NCBI GenBank assembly: GCA_905212345.1
Contig: CAJMEC010000008.1
Location: 1-59,510 of the forward strand
DNA length: 59,510 nt
Direction: 5' to 3'
Source of the DNA: an uncultured Sutterella sp.
Lineage (GTDB): Bacteria > Pseudomonadota > Gammaproteobacteria > Burkholderiales > Burkholderiaceae_F
The notes beneath the pieces were generated by a model, which had not been told where the DNA came from, made no database searches, and saw only the letters and a program-made list of their open reading frames with translations. This document shows, in pieces, positions 7,665 to 15,096 of the stretch (position 1 is the first letter of the stretch; every line of letters starts with the position of its first letter). The position numbers and the translations under genes are program-made.

Positions 7665-9032
7665 ATGCTTGAATTAATTATTTGCGTGGTGGCACTTGTT
7701 ATTGCCGGTTGGGCAATTGCTAAAAACTACGACGCCAAGGTTGTGCTCTTTGCCACGGGCTTGGTGCTTTTAGCTGTTGCAGTGATGCTTGGTCATCCTG
7801 CGGTCAGTGCTAAGGCATCTTCCGGCTTAAATTGGGTTGATCCGTTTAAAGCGATGAAAGATCTCTTTATCAGTCAATATTCCAATGCCGGTTTAATCAT
7901 TCTGACTCTTTTCGGTTTTGCGGCTTACATGTCCCATATCGGTGCCAATGACATGGTCATTCGTGTATTGAGTAAGCCGCTTGAAAAGATTCATTCCCCC
8001 TACATTCTTGTGCCGCTTGTCTATTGGGTTGGTACGTTGCTTTCCATCATTATCCCTAGTGCCTCGTCTTTGGCCGTTATTTTGATGGCCACGCTTTATC
8101 CGGTGCTGCGCGCTGCCCGCATGAGCTCACTGACCGCGGCCGGTGTGATTGCCACGACGGCTACGATTGTTCCGACACCGCTCGGCGGTGATAATGTGGT
8201 GGCCGCCCGTGTTTTAGGATTCGATCACGTGGTCGATTATGTTTTCTACCACCATGCTCCCATCACGGTTCCCGCTTTGATCATCATCGGTATCGTTCAC
8301 TATTTCTGGCAACGTTACATGGATAAGCGTCAAGCTGGCCAACTTTCCACCGAGATTGATGAAAGCAAACTTAAAACGCGTGATTTGACCGGTGTTCCCG
8401 TTTACTATGCGCTTTTCCCGGTTTTGCCGTTGATTTTGGTGATCTTCTTCTGGGCTTGCTTCAGACACGCTAAGGTGGGCTTAGTTGAAATTACCCTTTT
8501 CTGTTTTGCCTTGGCCTTCATTTGCGAATTGATTCGCAAGGGTAACGTCAAGCAAGGTATGAAGGACGCCAATCTCTTTTTCAAAGGAATGGGTGAGGGC
8601 TTCTCTCAGGTTGTGGTGTTGATCGTGGCGGCTTCCACCATGGTGGCGGGGCTCCGTGCCATGGGCATGATTGACATGATTTCCAACTCCATCGCCGGCG
8701 TTGAAAACGCAAGCGCAGGTCTCATGTTTGCCTTCTCCGGTATCACCGCTTTGATTACGTTTATTAGTGGTTCGGGTAACGCGGTTTTCTATAGTTTCAT
8801 CGAGTTGATTCCGTCCATTGCTCAAAACGCCGGTATTGATCCGATCATGGTCGCTTTGCCGATGCAATGTACCTCGAACTTAATTCGTTCCATTTCGCCT
8901 GTGGCCGCAGTGATTATTATTGTGGCGGCTTCCGTGCGTGCTAATCCGCTTGAAGTGGTTAAGCGCACCTCTGTACCGATTTTGGCGGGCTTCATTGCCG
9001 TGATGGTTATGTCGTTCGTTCGCTATATCTAA
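7665..9032 (+). CDS. DcuC-family C4-dicarboxylate-type carrier
   Basis: Integral membrane carrier of the DcuC family (anaerobic C4-dicarboxylate exchange or efflux in enterobacteria). The 455-residue length matches the family, with about 12 hydrophobic segments. Family-like stretches include SIIIPSASSLAVILMATLYP near residue 125, TPLGGDNVVAA near 170, FISGSGNAVFYSF near 360 and a C-terminal SPVAAVIIIVAA. An AAGGA ribosome binding site precedes the ATG. An M20 amidohydrolase follows 17 bases later, and then a MarR regulator. From this context the carrier may import an acylated amino acid or dipeptide-like dianion rather than succinate; this is inference. Confidence 0.82.
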   Translation: MLELIICVVALVIAGWAIAKNYDAKVVLFATGLVLLAVAVMLGHPAVSAKASSGLNWVDPFKAMKDLFISQYSNAGLIILTLFGFAAYMSHIGANDMVIRVLSKPLEKIHSPYILVPLVYWVGTLLSIIIPSASSLAVILMATLYPVLRAARMSSLTAAGVIATTATIVPTPLGGDNVVAARVLGFDHVVDYVFYHHAPITVPALIIIGIVHYFWQRYMDKRQAGQLSTEIDESKLKTRDLTGVPVYYALFPVLPLILVIFFWACFRHAKVGLVEITLFCFALAFICELIRKGNVKQGMKDANLFFKGMGEGFSQVVVLIVAASTMVAGLRAMGMIDMISNSIAGVENASAGLMFAFSGITALITFISGSGNAVFYSFIELIPSIAQNAGIDPIMVALPMQCTSNLIRSISPVAAVIIIVAASVRANPLEVVKRTSVPILAGFIAVMVMSFVRYI

Positions 9033-9049
9033 TTTGAAGGAGATTTGTC

Positions 9050-10333
9050 ATGGCCTATTTAGAACCGATCTCTCAAGAGTGGTTGATTGCCAAGCGTCGC
9101 GAAATTCATGCTTGGCCGGAACCCGGTTGGTGTGAATTCGTCTCCAGCGCCCGTGTTATTGAACACATGGAAAAACTGGGCTTTAAGGTCTTGTGTGGTT
9201 ACGATGTGATCAACAAGGACTTTATTCGCGGTGCAATTAAGCCGCAAATTGCGAAGTTCTACGAAGTGGCTCAAAAGAAGGTGAGTCCAGAAATCCTTGA
9301 ACGTATGCAAGGGGTAACGGGTGTGATCGGTGTTTTGGAAACCGGTCGTCCCGGTCCCACGATCGGTTTTCTCTGCAACTTGGATGCCCTTCCGGTGACT
9401 GAATCAAGCGATCCTGAACACGCTCCGACAAAGGAAGGTTTTGCTTCTCAAATCCCGGGTTACATGCATGCCTGCGGCCATGACGGACACCAAGCTGTCT
9501 TGATGGGTTTGGCTACATGGTTGGCTGCTAACAAGGATCAGCTTTGCGGTACCGTTAAACTCATTTTTGAACCGGGCGAAGAAGGTTCTCGTGGCGGTCG
9601 TCCGATTGCCGAAAGCGGCGTCTTGGATGATTTGGACTATCTCTATTGCGGTCACTTGGGTTGTGATATCCCCGGTGGTGAAGTGGTCACCGCTCCGGAA
9701 AAATTCCTTTGCACGACCAAGGTCGACTTCCGCTTTAAGGGAACGCCGTCTCATGCTGGTATGCAGCCCGAAGTAGGTCGTAATGCACTGATGGCAGCCT
9801 CAACGGCCAGTTTGGCTTTGATGGCTATTCCTCGTCACGGTCAAGGCATGACGCGTGTTAACGTTGGTTATATGCGCGCAGGCGAAGGCCGCAACGTGAT
9901 CGCTTCGACGGCTGAAATGCAAGTGGAAGTGCGTGGTGAAACGGAAGCGATTAATAATTGCATGTTTGAAGAAGCCGTGGCTCGTGTCAACGGCGCAGCC
10001 GCTATGTACGGTTGCCAGGCTGAAAGCGAAGTGATGGGCGAAGCCATCGACTTTGTGAAAGACGAAGAAGTTCAAAACGACTTTGCTGAAGCGGCTCAAC
10101 ACGCTAAGTACTGCACGAAGATCAGTGACACCATGAACTTTAACGGCAGCGATGATGCGACCGTTTTGATGCGTCGAGTACAAAACAAAGGCGGTAAGGC
10201 CGGTTACGTGGTTGTCGGTTCTGAGTTAAAGGCCGGTCACCATCAAGCCAAGTTTGAATTTGAAGAATTCCGTCTGCAAGAACTCTTTGACATCTATCAC
10301 TATCTGGCCATCAAGCGCTTAGGAGCAAAATAA
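9050..10333 (+). CDS. M20-family metallo-amidohydrolase, paralog 2
   Basis: Same family as the gene at 5178-6467, 427 residues. It shows MHACGHDGHQAV (Cys142, His144), EPGEEGSRG (Glu177/178), His202 in CGHLG, the lid motif PSHAGMQPEVGRNALM, and a C-terminal AGHHQAKFEF. Ligand positions are identical to paralog 1, but the loops around them differ (SRGGRP against TKGAAG), which suggests related but different substrates. A GAAGGAGA ribosome binding site precedes the start. The gene is sandwiched between the carrier and the MarR gene with almost no spacing, so it is one operon. Confidence 0.87.
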   Translation: MAYLEPISQEWLIAKRREIHAWPEPGWCEFVSSARVIEHMEKLGFKVLCGYDVINKDFIRGAIKPQIAKFYEVAQKKVSPEILERMQGVTGVIGVLETGRPGPTIGFLCNLDALPVTESSDPEHAPTKEGFASQIPGYMHACGHDGHQAVLMGLATWLAANKDQLCGTVKLIFEPGEEGSRGGRPIAESGVLDDLDYLYCGHLGCDIPGGEVVTAPEKFLCTTKVDFRFKGTPSHAGMQPEVGRNALMAASTASLALMAIPRHGQGMTRVNVGYMRAGEGRNVIASTAEMQVEVRGETEAINNCMFEEAVARVNGAAAMYGCQAESEVMGEAIDFVKDEEVQNDFAEAAQHAKYCTKISDTMNFNGSDDATVLMRRVQNKGGKAGYVVVGSELKAGHHQAKFEFEEFRLQELFDIYHYLAIKRLGAK

Positions 10334-10335
10334 CC

Positions 10336-10869
10336 GTGACGGAAGATACCAGTCGCAATTTGAAGGACTTTGTCGATTCGCTCGAAGAAGAGTGGAAGGC
10401 TCAGGTTCCGACTTTAAGCACCGAGCCTATTTCGGTTGTGGCCCGTTTGGTACGCATGAGCTACTACGTGGAGCGGCGCGTGGCTGAAAACCTCGCCCGC
10501 TACGATCTCACCCGTGGTGAATTTGAAGTGTTGGCTGTTTTGACGCGCAATCCCGATGCGGTGATTACGCCCAAGATTTTGCAAACTAAAATTTTGATCA
10601 CCTCGGGTGGGTTGTCCAATCGAATCCGTAAGCTTGAGGAAAAAGGATTGCTTGAGCGCTTCCCGGATACGGGTGACAGACGAGGCGTCATTTTGAAGGC
10701 TACTGAAAAAGGTAAAGCTCTGACACTGGACGCAGTTAACTCCCACGTTGAAGTGGAGCGGCAATTTGCTTCTTGCTTAAGCGTGGAAGAGCAACGCGAA
10801 TTAGCTCGATTGCTCAAACATATGATTCTGTCTCAGCAGCGCGAGTTAAACCGCAACAGTTTGCGCTAA
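10336..10869 (+). CDS. MarR-family transcriptional regulator
   Basis: Dimeric winged-helix regulator of 177 residues that usually represses its own locus and is released by a small ligand. It starts at GTG 10336, two bases after the hydrolase stop, with AGGAGC as ribosome binding site inside the end of the upstream gene. The core reads LARYDLTRGEFEVLAVL, then ITSGGLSNRIRKLEEKGLLERF and the wing DTGDRRGVILKATEKG, all canonical. It most likely binds the palindrome at 7506-7544 and controls both arms of the divergent cluster. Confidence 0.9.
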   Translation: MTEDTSRNLKDFVDSLEEEWKAQVPTLSTEPISVVARLVRMSYYVERRVAENLARYDLTRGEFEVLAVLTRNPDAVITPKILQTKILITSGGLSNRIRKLEEKGLLERFPDTGDRRGVILKATEKGKALTLDAVNSHVEVERQFASCLSVEEQRELARLLKHMILSQQRELNRNSLR

Positions 10870-10920
10870 AAAGTTGAAAGTGTGCTCCGGCTTTGCCAGC
10901 TTCTAGCACCTGAAAAAACG

Positions 10921-10960
10921 AACCGGCGAAAAGTTTAACAATTCGCCGGTTTGTTTTTTT
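10921..10960 (+). terminator. Bidirectional terminator between marR and hydG
   Basis: AACCGGCGAA (10921-10930) pairs perfectly with TTCGCCGGTT (10942-10951), followed by TGTTTTTTT. On the opposite strand the stem is followed by CGTTTTTTC, so it also ends hydG transcription. Confidence 0.9.
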
Positions 10961-10968
10961 AGAAAAAA

Positions 10969-12387
10969 TTAGAATCGGAAATCGCGTTCGCCTTCTTCGA
11001 TTTTTTGAAGGCGAATCACGCTGGCTTTGCGGATTTTTTCATGAACAATCTTCGGAATTTCCGCCTCGATGACTTTTTGAGCGGCTTCGCGTGTAGCCGG
11101 ACGGGCGTAGTCCTGAGCGTATTCTTTTAGCGTCATGATGGCATTGGCTTGACAATACGTGGCGATTTCACCGGTTTTGGCCAATGACATAAAACGGTCT
11201 CCGGTTCTGCCAGCACGGTAGCAAGCGGTGCACCAACTGGGCAAGTAGCCGCCGTCCAATAACCATTTCACCACCTCATCCAACGTGCGGCGATCGCTTG
11301 TTTCAAATTGAGCGGAGTTCTCTTCCTTTTCTTCCTCAAGGACATAACCGCCAACGCTTGTGCGAGAGCCGCCACTGATTTGTGAGACACCCATTTCAAG
11401 ACACTTGCCGCGCACGCGTGCTGATTCGCGTGTGGAAATAATCATGCCGGTGTAGGGAACGGCCAAACGAATCAGTGCGACAATCTTTAAAAAGAGCTCA
11501 TCAGGAACGGCGTTGGTAAAGGTGGCTGGATCGACATCATCGGCCGGGCAAATGCGCGGCACGCTGATGGTGTGTGGGCCAACACCCCAGACCGCTTCCA
11601 AGTGTTCCGCGTGCATTAAGAGACCAACGAAATCGTAGCGGTAAAGCGTCAGGCCGAATAAAACGCCTAAGCCCACATCATCAATTCCGCCTTCCATCGC
11701 GCGGTCCATCGCTTCTGTGTGGTAAGCGTAGTCGCTCTTGGGTCCCTTCGGATGCAGCAGTTCGTACTGGTCTTTGTGGTAGGTTTCTTGGAAAAGTTGG
11801 TAAGTGCCGATACCGGCTTCGTGAAGTTTTTTGTAATTTTCAACCGTGGTCGCCGCAATATTGATGTTGACACGGCGAATGGCACCGTTTTTGTGCTTAA
11901 TGGAATAGATCGTATTGATGCATTCCAAAATATATTCGATAGGGTTGTGTCGCGGATGTTCGCCCGCTTCGAGTAAAAGACGTTTGTGGCCCATATCTTG
12001 AAGGGCAATGACTTCCTGACGGATTTGTTCTTGCGTGAGTTTTTTGCGAACAATGTGCTTGTTTTTAGCGTGGTACGGGCAGTATGTGCAAGTATTGACG
12101 CAGTAGTTGGAAAGATAAAGCGGGGCAAACAGTACGATACGGTTGCCGTAGATATGCTCTTTAACCTTTTTGGCGGTTGCAAAAATTTCGTTGTTTAAAT
12201 CCTGTTCTTCACAGGCAAGTAAAACCGCGGCTTCTCTGTGAGTGAGGCCTTTAAAAGCTTCTGCCTTTTTGAGGGCGGCTTGAATGTATTCGCGGTCATG
12301 TTTGTGCTCTTCGGCAAAGGCCAGCGACGCTTCAATTTCTTCGTGAGAGATGAATTCTGTGGCGACTTTTGATTTGGGGTCGTACAT
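10969..12387 (-). CDS. hydG: [FeFe]-hydrogenase H-cluster radical SAM maturase HydG
   Basis: Tyrosine lyase that makes the CO and CN- ligands for the H-cluster of [FeFe] hydrogenases. The 472-residue protein has the radical SAM CX3CX2C motif (Cys96, 100, 103, in CVNTCTYC). It also has the HydG-specific C-terminal CX2CX22C motif (Cys386, 389 and 412), which binds the second cluster where the Fe-CO-CN product forms. That second motif separates it from ThiH. A CCGGAG ribosome binding site precedes the ATG. It stands alone between terminators, with no hydE, hydF or hydrogenase gene in the window, so the partners must be elsewhere or absent. Confidence 0.93.
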   Translation of the reverse strand: MYDPKSKVATEFISHEEIEASLAFAEEHKHDREYIQAALKKAEAFKGLTHREAAVLLACEEQDLNNEIFATAKKVKEHIYGNRIVLFAPLYLSNYCVNTCTYCPYHAKNKHIVRKKLTQEQIRQEVIALQDMGHKRLLLEAGEHPRHNPIEYILECINTIYSIKHKNGAIRRVNINIAATTVENYKKLHEAGIGTYQLFQETYHKDQYELLHPKGPKSDYAYHTEAMDRAMEGGIDDVGLGVLFGLTLYRYDFVGLLMHAEHLEAVWGVGPHTISVPRICPADDVDPATFTNAVPDELFLKIVALIRLAVPYTGMIISTRESARVRGKCLEMGVSQISGGSRTSVGGYVLEEEKEENSAQFETSDRRTLDEVVKWLLDGGYLPSWCTACYRAGRTGDRFMSLAKTGEIATYCQANAIMTLKEYAQDYARPATREAAQKVIEAEIPKIVHEKIRKASVIRLQKIEEGERDFRF

Positions 12388-12467
12388 AAAAGAACTCCGG
12401 TAGATGAAAAGATACTCTTTAGTGTATGCCCGGAAAATCTTAAAAAGGCGGATTTAAGCTATACAAA

Positions 12468-12497
12468 AGTATAAATATTTCAATAAATAAGCATCAA
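12468..12497 (-). promoter_or_regulatory. Candidate hydG promoter
   Basis: On the minus strand TTGATG (12497-12492), an 18-base spacer and TATACT (12473-12468) form a plausible sigma70 promoter about 80 bases before hydG. I see no clear FNR half-site pair near it. Confidence 0.4.
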
Positions 12498-12542
12498 AAT
12501 AGCATTTACAACCCTCTTTGGAGGTATATATTCTAAGGGCGC

Positions 12543-12570
12543 AAAAAAAAGAGCTCCCGAAATTGGGAGC
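12543..12570 (-). terminator. Terminator after the CdsA-like gene
   Basis: Leftward strand: GCTCCC, a 6-base loop and GGGAGC, followed by TCTTTTTTTT. It lies just after the stop at 12583 and separates this operon from hydG. Confidence 0.85.
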
Positions 12571-12582
12571 CCTCAAAATGTT

Positions 12583-13539
12583 TTACCAATTGGCCGAGAA
12601 GTAGGCCTGTGTAATGTGATAGTAAATCGGAGCGGAGAACATCAGGGGGGCGAGACGTTCAAGGTTGCCGCGGCCGATGTATTTGTCACCGTCCAAGAAG
12701 CGGCTGCCTAAGGAGCGCTTAACAGATGAAATGACGATATCACCGAAAGCACCGGTTACCACGATGATGGTGGCCATGACCAAGGCCTGCCACGTTCTAA
12801 AGGGCGTCATCCAGAAAAGCGCATAGCCGACAAGGATTGTGATGAAACCGCCCACCAAAATGCCTTTAACCGTTTTATGCGGGTTGTCTCGCAGGGTTTT
12901 ACCGCCGAAGTAGGAACTGGCCATAACGACGAAGAGATCACCCAAAAAGACGATCAAGAGGTAAAAGAGCAACAGCAGCGACGGGCTGGAGCCAAAGCGT
13001 GTGATGTCAAAATTCATGATGGCCGGGGCATGGCTGATACAGTAAACGCTTAACATCACGCCCCATTGGATTTTGGCAACACGCTCAAGGAATCGGTCAT
13101 TGTCCGGACGCAAGGACATCAAAACAGGCAACAGCAAGAAAAGGTAGACCGGAATAAATACCGTGAAGAGCCAATAGCGGTCAAGCCCGATTAAGATGTA
13201 CTGAAGCGGAATGACGATATAAAAAGAGACAACGAGCGCCCAATGGTCCGAGACTTTAATTGGGGTCAGGGCGACAAACTCTCTAAAGGTGAAAAAACTC
13301 ACCAAGGCAAAGACAATCAAAAGGACGTTTTGACCGGCCCAGAACGCCAAGGTGAAAACGATAATAAGCCACCAACCCATTTTGACTCGGGAGTTGACGA
13401 CACGGATCCGTTCGATTTGTTCCGGAGCGACGGCTTTGCGAATAGCCCATTGGCAATAGCTTGTCCCGATGATGGCCAAAAGCACCAAAACAACCAGAAC
13501 CAGCGTATAGGTTTCTTGTAAGGTAATACCCAACCGCAT
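12583..13539 (-). CDS. CdsA-like phosphatidate cytidylyltransferase family protein
   Basis: Polytopic membrane protein of 318 residues (about 8 helices) in the CTP:phosphatidate cytidylyltransferase family, whose members make CDP-diacylglycerol for phospholipid synthesis. Conserved features are the segment FLGDLFVVMASSYFGGKTL and, near residue 280, GAFGDIVISSVKRSLG. The rest of the usual signature (KD..., HGG, DRxD) is replaced by RFLDGDKYIGRGNLERL, so the C-terminal motif is degenerate. It resembles YnbB-like paralogs more than the housekeeping CdsA. It starts one base after the stop of a 1-acylglycerol-phosphate-type acyltransferase, so the pair is likely a lipid-synthesis operon. Confidence 0.78.
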   Translation of the reverse strand: MRLGITLQETYTLVLVVLVLLAIIGTSYCQWAIRKAVAPEQIERIRVVNSRVKMGWWLIIVFTLAFWAGQNVLLIVFALVSFFTFREFVALTPIKVSDHWALVVSFYIVIPLQYILIGLDRYWLFTVFIPVYLFLLLPVLMSLRPDNDRFLERVAKIQWGVMLSVYCISHAPAIMNFDITRFGSSPSLLLLFYLLIVFLGDLFVVMASSYFGGKTLRDNPHKTVKGILVGGFITILVGYALFWMTPFRTWQALVMATIIVVTGAFGDIVISSVKRSLGSRFLDGDKYIGRGNLERLAPLMFSAPIYYHITQAYFSANW

Positions 13540-13540
13540 A

Positions 13541-14152
13541 TTAAGCCTCCGACAATTTAATGACCGCTTCGCGGGCTCTCGTCAGAAATTCTTCTTTCGG
13601 ATCCTCTGGTGTGAAGGGTAATGGTGCGCCAAAACGGACTGAGCAGACCGTGGGCACAGGAATTAAGACGCCTTTAGGCATGGCTCGGTAAAGGTTTTCA
13701 ATGTAAACCGGAATTAATTCCACGGTCGGGAATTCACGCGCCAAGCGCCAGATACCGCTTTTGAATTCACTCGGGATGGCCTGAGGGCGACGTGTGCCTT
13801 CCGGAAAAATAATCATGGAAGAGCCTTCACGCAGGCATTCTCTCAGGGGTTCAAGAGGATCGCTGTGTTCGGTGCGGCGGCGGTCGACCAAAACCACATT
13901 TAACTCTTCAATGGCAATGCGTCTGCGAATGGCCCCCTTAATCCAGTAGTCCTTAGCGGCAACCGGACGGGTATGTGAGCGGATTTCTTTAGGCAACGAT
14001 GACCATAGGACAATGGTGTCCAAGTGGCTAGTGTGGTTGGCAAAATAGATGCGTTGCTTGTCCGATGGTGTACTGCCGATCCATTGGGGATAGGCACCGA
14101 CTAAAAGTCGCGTCAGCAACACAATAGGCGTCATTAAACGAAACAAGATCAA
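13541..14152 (-). CDS. PlsC-like 1-acyl-glycerol-phosphate acyltransferase
   Basis: Membrane-associated acyltransferase of 203 residues that should transfer an acyl group to lysophosphatidate or a similar lipid. Motif I is NHTSHLD (residues about 39-45, the catalytic His/Asp pair), motif III is FPEGTRRP (around residue 115), and an IPVYIENL block follows. An N-terminal hydrophobic stretch (PIVLLTRLLVGA) suits a membrane anchor. It sits directly upstream of the CdsA-like gene, so its product (phosphatidate) would be the substrate of its neighbour. YnbB-type neighbours in other bacteria show the same logic. Confidence 0.85.
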   Translation of the reverse strand: MILFRLMTPIVLLTRLLVGAYPQWIGSTPSDKQRIYFANHTSHLDTIVLWSSLPKEIRSHTRPVAAKDYWIKGAIRRRIAIEELNVVLVDRRRTEHSDPLEPLRECLREGSSMIIFPEGTRRPQAIPSEFKSGIWRLAREFPTVELIPVYIENLYRAMPKGVLIPVPTVCSVRFGAPLPFTPEDPKEEFLTRAREAVIKLSEA

Positions 14153-14275
14153 ACCCCTTTTGATCTTAAGGCCTGATAGCAGACAGGTCTCAAAAATAAA
14201 ATTAACTACAAATACAGATAATAATGCAATTGTCCGAAGATGGTGAACGTTGCCGTCAATATCGGAGCAAAAGAA

Positions 14276-15082
14276 TCAAAGCGTGCGGCTCTTTAATGCG
14301 GGCAAAATGTCTCTTGCCTGCTTGATACGGCTGGCTTGAACCTCCGCGAGCAACACGCCTTCGCCTTGTGTTAATTCCGCAACGGTGGCTCCCCAGGGAT
14401 CAATTAAAATGCTGTGCCCCCAAGTTTGACGTCCGTTTTCGTGATTGCCGCCTTGAGCGCAGGCAAGCACATAGCATTGGTTTTCAATGGCTCGGGCACG
14501 TAAGAGGGGATCCCAATGAGCGCGACCCGTAAAGCTTGTGAAAGCCGCCGGTAAAGTGATAATGTCGGGCGTGTCGAGCTTGCGGAACAATTCGGGGAAA
14601 CGAAGATCAAAACAAACGGATAGACCGACCTTCCAGGCGCCTTCCCAAGTCTCAATGGCAACGGTTTTTACTTCGTGGCCGGCTTGTGTCGTTTGAGCCT
14701 CTTCATAGTGCTCTTCACTTCTTTCAAACTGAAAAAGGTGAATTTTGTCGTAACGGGCAGCCACTTCTCCGCTGGGGTTGTAAACAATGCAAGCATCGAT
14801 GAAGTGTTGGTCATCATTAGCCTTAAGAGGAATGGTGCCGGCGACAAGCCAGATTTGAGCTTCCTTGGCAGCCTGACTCATCGCCTTTTGCACGGGGCCA
14901 TCGCCGAAAGCTTCGGCCGCCGTCACCCAATCTTTGTCGCTTGCGGGCATCAAAGAAAAATACTCTGGTAATACAACCAGTTCGGCTCCGCTTTGGGCAG
15001 CCGAGTCAATCAAAGACTTCGCAGTATGTATATTTTCATCAATATTCGTACCCGAAACCATTTGACAAGCAGCAATTCGCAT
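14276..15082 (-). CDS. Carbon-nitrogen hydrolase (Nit/deaminated glutathione amidase type)
   Basis: Nitrilase-superfamily amidase of 268 residues. The catalytic triad is visible: Glu in LPEYFSLM (about residue 41), Lys in YDKIHLFQFE (about 113) and Cys in SVCFDLRFPELFR (about 155). The DxxLRARAIENQ block is typical of the Nit1/Nit2 branch, whose members remove deaminated glutathione or omega-amidate side products, so this is likely a metabolite-repair enzyme. It follows yhdP by 14 bases with an AAAGGA ribosome binding site, a common gene pair in Burkholderiales. Confidence 0.88.
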   Translation of the reverse strand: MRIAACQMVSGTNIDENIHTAKSLIDSAAQSGAELVVLPEYFSLMPASDKDWVTAAEAFGDGPVQKAMSQAAKEAQIWLVAGTIPLKANDDQHFIDACIVYNPSGEVAARYDKIHLFQFERSEEHYEEAQTTQAGHEVKTVAIETWEGAWKVGLSVCFDLRFPELFRKLDTPDIITLPAAFTSFTGRAHWDPLLRARAIENQCYVLACAQGGNHENGRQTWGHSILIDPWGATVAELTQGEGVLLAEVQASRIKQARDILPALKSRTL

Positions 15083-15096
15083 GATTTTTCCTTTTC

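Noticed and set aside
8481..8867. Leftward frame inside the DcuC-like gene
   Set aside because: It is opposite a clearly conserved membrane protein and has no family-like features.
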